From Ptiloglossa arizonensis (lineage: Eukaryota; Arthropoda; Insecta; Hymenoptera; Colletidae): a DNA stretch of 64,000 nt. Where the stretch lies: positions 186,001 to 250,000 of the forward strand of contig NC_135055.1 in assembly GCF_051014685.1 (NCBI RefSeq). Reading direction: 5' to 3'. Shown here piece by piece: positions 62,674-64,000 of this stretch (position 1 is its first letter; each line of letters opens with the position of its first letter). The position numbers and the translations under genes were made by a program. Below the pieces are notes generated by a model. It was not told the DNA's origin. It was given only the letters and a program-made list of their open reading frames with translations, and did not search any database.

Positions 62674-64000
62674 ACTACTCATACCGTTGTAATCGGGCGA
62701 GTTTCTACTTTCAGATGCAACAGAAATTTTGCGGATTGGTCAATCCGTTCGCTAGATATGGCAGTTTGGAGTGTACGAGACGCTTGAGAAACACAAAATT
62801 TTCGCAGTTCTGATGCTCGAAACGAATAACTAGAACGGCCTAGGGGAAAACTACTCATACCGTTGTAATCGGGCGAGTTTCTACTTTCAGATGCAACAGA
62901 AATTTTGCGGATTTGTCAATCCGTTCGCTAGATATGGCAGTTTTGAGGTAAGAAACGCTTGAGAAACTCAACATTTTCGCAGTTCAGGTGCCCGGAACGA
63001 ATAACTGGAATGGCCTAGGGGAAAACTACTAATACCGTTGTAATCGGGCGAGTTTCTACTTTCAGATGCAACAGAAATTTTGCGGATTGGTCAATCCGTT
63101 CACGATATATGACAATTTTGAGGTAAGAAACGCTTGAGAAACTCCAAATTTTCGCAGTTCTGATGCTCGAAACGAATAAATAGAACGGTCTAGGGGAAAA
63201 CTACTCATACCGTTGTAATCGGGCGAGTTTCTACTTTCAGATGCAACAGAAATTTTGCGGATTGGTCAATCCGTTCGCGAGATATGGCAGTTTTGAGGTA
63301 TGAAACGCTTGAGAAACTCCAAATTTTCGCAATTCTGATGCTCGAAACGAATAACTAGAACGGCCTAGGGGAAAGCTACTCTTACCGTTGTAATCGGGCG
63401 AGTTTCTACTTTCAGACGCAACAGAAATTTTGCGGATTGGTCAATCCGTTCGCTAGATATGGCAGTTTGGAGGTAAGAAACGCTTGAGAAACTCAAAATT
63501 TTCGCAGTTCTGATGCCCGGAACGAATAACTAGAACGGCCAAGGGGAAAACTACTCAAACCGTTGTATTCGGGCGAGTTTCTACTTTCAGATGCAACAGA
63601 AATTTTGCGGATTGGTCAATCCGTTCGCTAGATATGGCAGTTTGGAGGTAAGAAACGCTTGAGAAACTCCAAATTTTCGAAGTTCTGATGCTCGAAACGA
63701 ATAACTAGAACGGCCTAGGGGAAAACTACTCATACCGTTGTAATCGGGCGAGTTTCTACTTTCAGATGCAACAGAAATTTTGCGGATTTGTCAATCCGTT
63801 CGCTAGATATGGCAGTTTTGAGGTAAGAAACGCTTGAGAAACTCAACATTTTCGCAGTTCTGGTGCCCGGAACGAATAACTGGAACGGCCTAGGGGAAAA
63901 CTACTCATACCGTTGTAATCGGGCGAGTTTCTACTTTCAGATGCGACAGAAATTTTGCGGATTGGTCAATCCGTTAGCTAGATATGGCAGTTTGGAGGTA
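62674..64000 (+). repeat. 9-mer HOR unit E, copy 2 (cut by the window end)
   Basis: It repeats 61098-62673 with a shift of exactly 1576 bp, and every private marker is present. I see no difference across the 1327 bases available. The last monomer (from 63900) is cut at 101 bases by the window edge, so the HOR continues beyond it. Confidence 0.9.

Larger units (their letters stand above)
1..64000 (+). repeat. Tandem satellite DNA array, ~175-bp monomer, 365 complete copies
   Basis: The same unit of about 175 bp, recognisable by ACTACTCATACC at its start and CGGCCTAGGGGAAA at its end, recurs without a break from the first to the last base, always in the same orientation. Counting register, the last unit starts at 63900. 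The 63899 bases before it equal 365 x 175 plus 24, matching 25 one-base insertions of one recurrent type, one other insertion and two deletions. By hand count the consensus has 52 A, 34 C, 42 G and 47 T and 12 CpG. Neighbouring monomers differ at a few diagnostic sites, whereas monomers several units apart can be identical, which is the mark of higher-order repeats. Known arrays of this type form centromeric, pericentromeric or subtelomeric heterochromatin; a centromeric role here is inference. Both ends run off the window, so the true array is longer. I do not recognise the family. Confidence 0.98.

Noticed and set aside
1..64000. CRISPR array
   Set aside because: There are no short repeats separated by unrelated spacers. 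The entire 175-bp period is repeated.
1..64000. Transposon or retrotransposon insertion
   Set aside because: No break in the monomer register larger than one base, and no terminal repeats, target duplications or transposase/reverse transcriptase frames.
1..64000. Telomeric or subtelomeric repeat
   Set aside because: No run of TTAGGG- or TTTAGGG-like units. CTTAGGGG occurs singly in one monomer class and is a variant of CCTAGGGG.

Overview
The whole 64-kb window is one uninterrupted tandem satellite DNA array. I see no gene, RNA gene, transposon, CRISPR array or unique sequence in it. The repeat unit is about 175 bp (about 43% G+C by hand count of the consensus), and every unit lies head to tail in the same orientation. 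Taking the unit to begin at ACTACTCATACC, it starts at position 1 and the last start is at 63900. That gives 365 complete monomers plus a 101-bp partial one. The register closes exactly with 25 monomers of 176 bp sharing the same one-base insertion, one further +1 at about 20305, and two -1 deletions (about 38350 and 58143).

This organisation (nucleosome-sized monomer, kilobase higher-order repeats, no interruption) is that of eukaryotic nuclear heterochromatin, most likely centromeric or pericentromeric. I do not recognise the satellite family and cannot name the organism. A plant or an invertebrate is possible. The sequence alone does not prove centromere function.

Monomers differ by diagnostic substitutions, and these are arranged in a patchwork of local higher-order repeats (HORs). 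(1) 1-17500 is built on a recurring core of three monomer types (M3-M4-M5), packaged as 7-mers of 1225 bp and 5-mers of 875 bp, and includes monomers carrying a perfect 18-bp palindrome. (2) 17501-22926 has 6- and 7-mer arrangements of other types. (3) 22927-31679 is a tandem duplication of a 29-monomer block (5077 bp), whose second copy is shorter by exactly one 1401-bp 8-mer. (4) 31680-43403 is irregular, with scattered block duplications. (5) 43404-47259 is where the 176-bp monomers become frequent. (6) 47260-55145 is a regular 8-mer HOR of 1402 bp with one copy missing three monomers. (7) 55146-61097 is mixed and includes a block shared with a region 25 kb upstream. (8) 61098-64000 is a 9-mer HOR of 1576 bp, with two copies that I read as identical.

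Each monomer carries several short dyads and a motif resembling the mammalian CENP-B box (12 of 17 positions, 7 of 9 core bases). The reverse-strand open frames of up to 96 codons are by-products of the repeat and are not annotated as genes.
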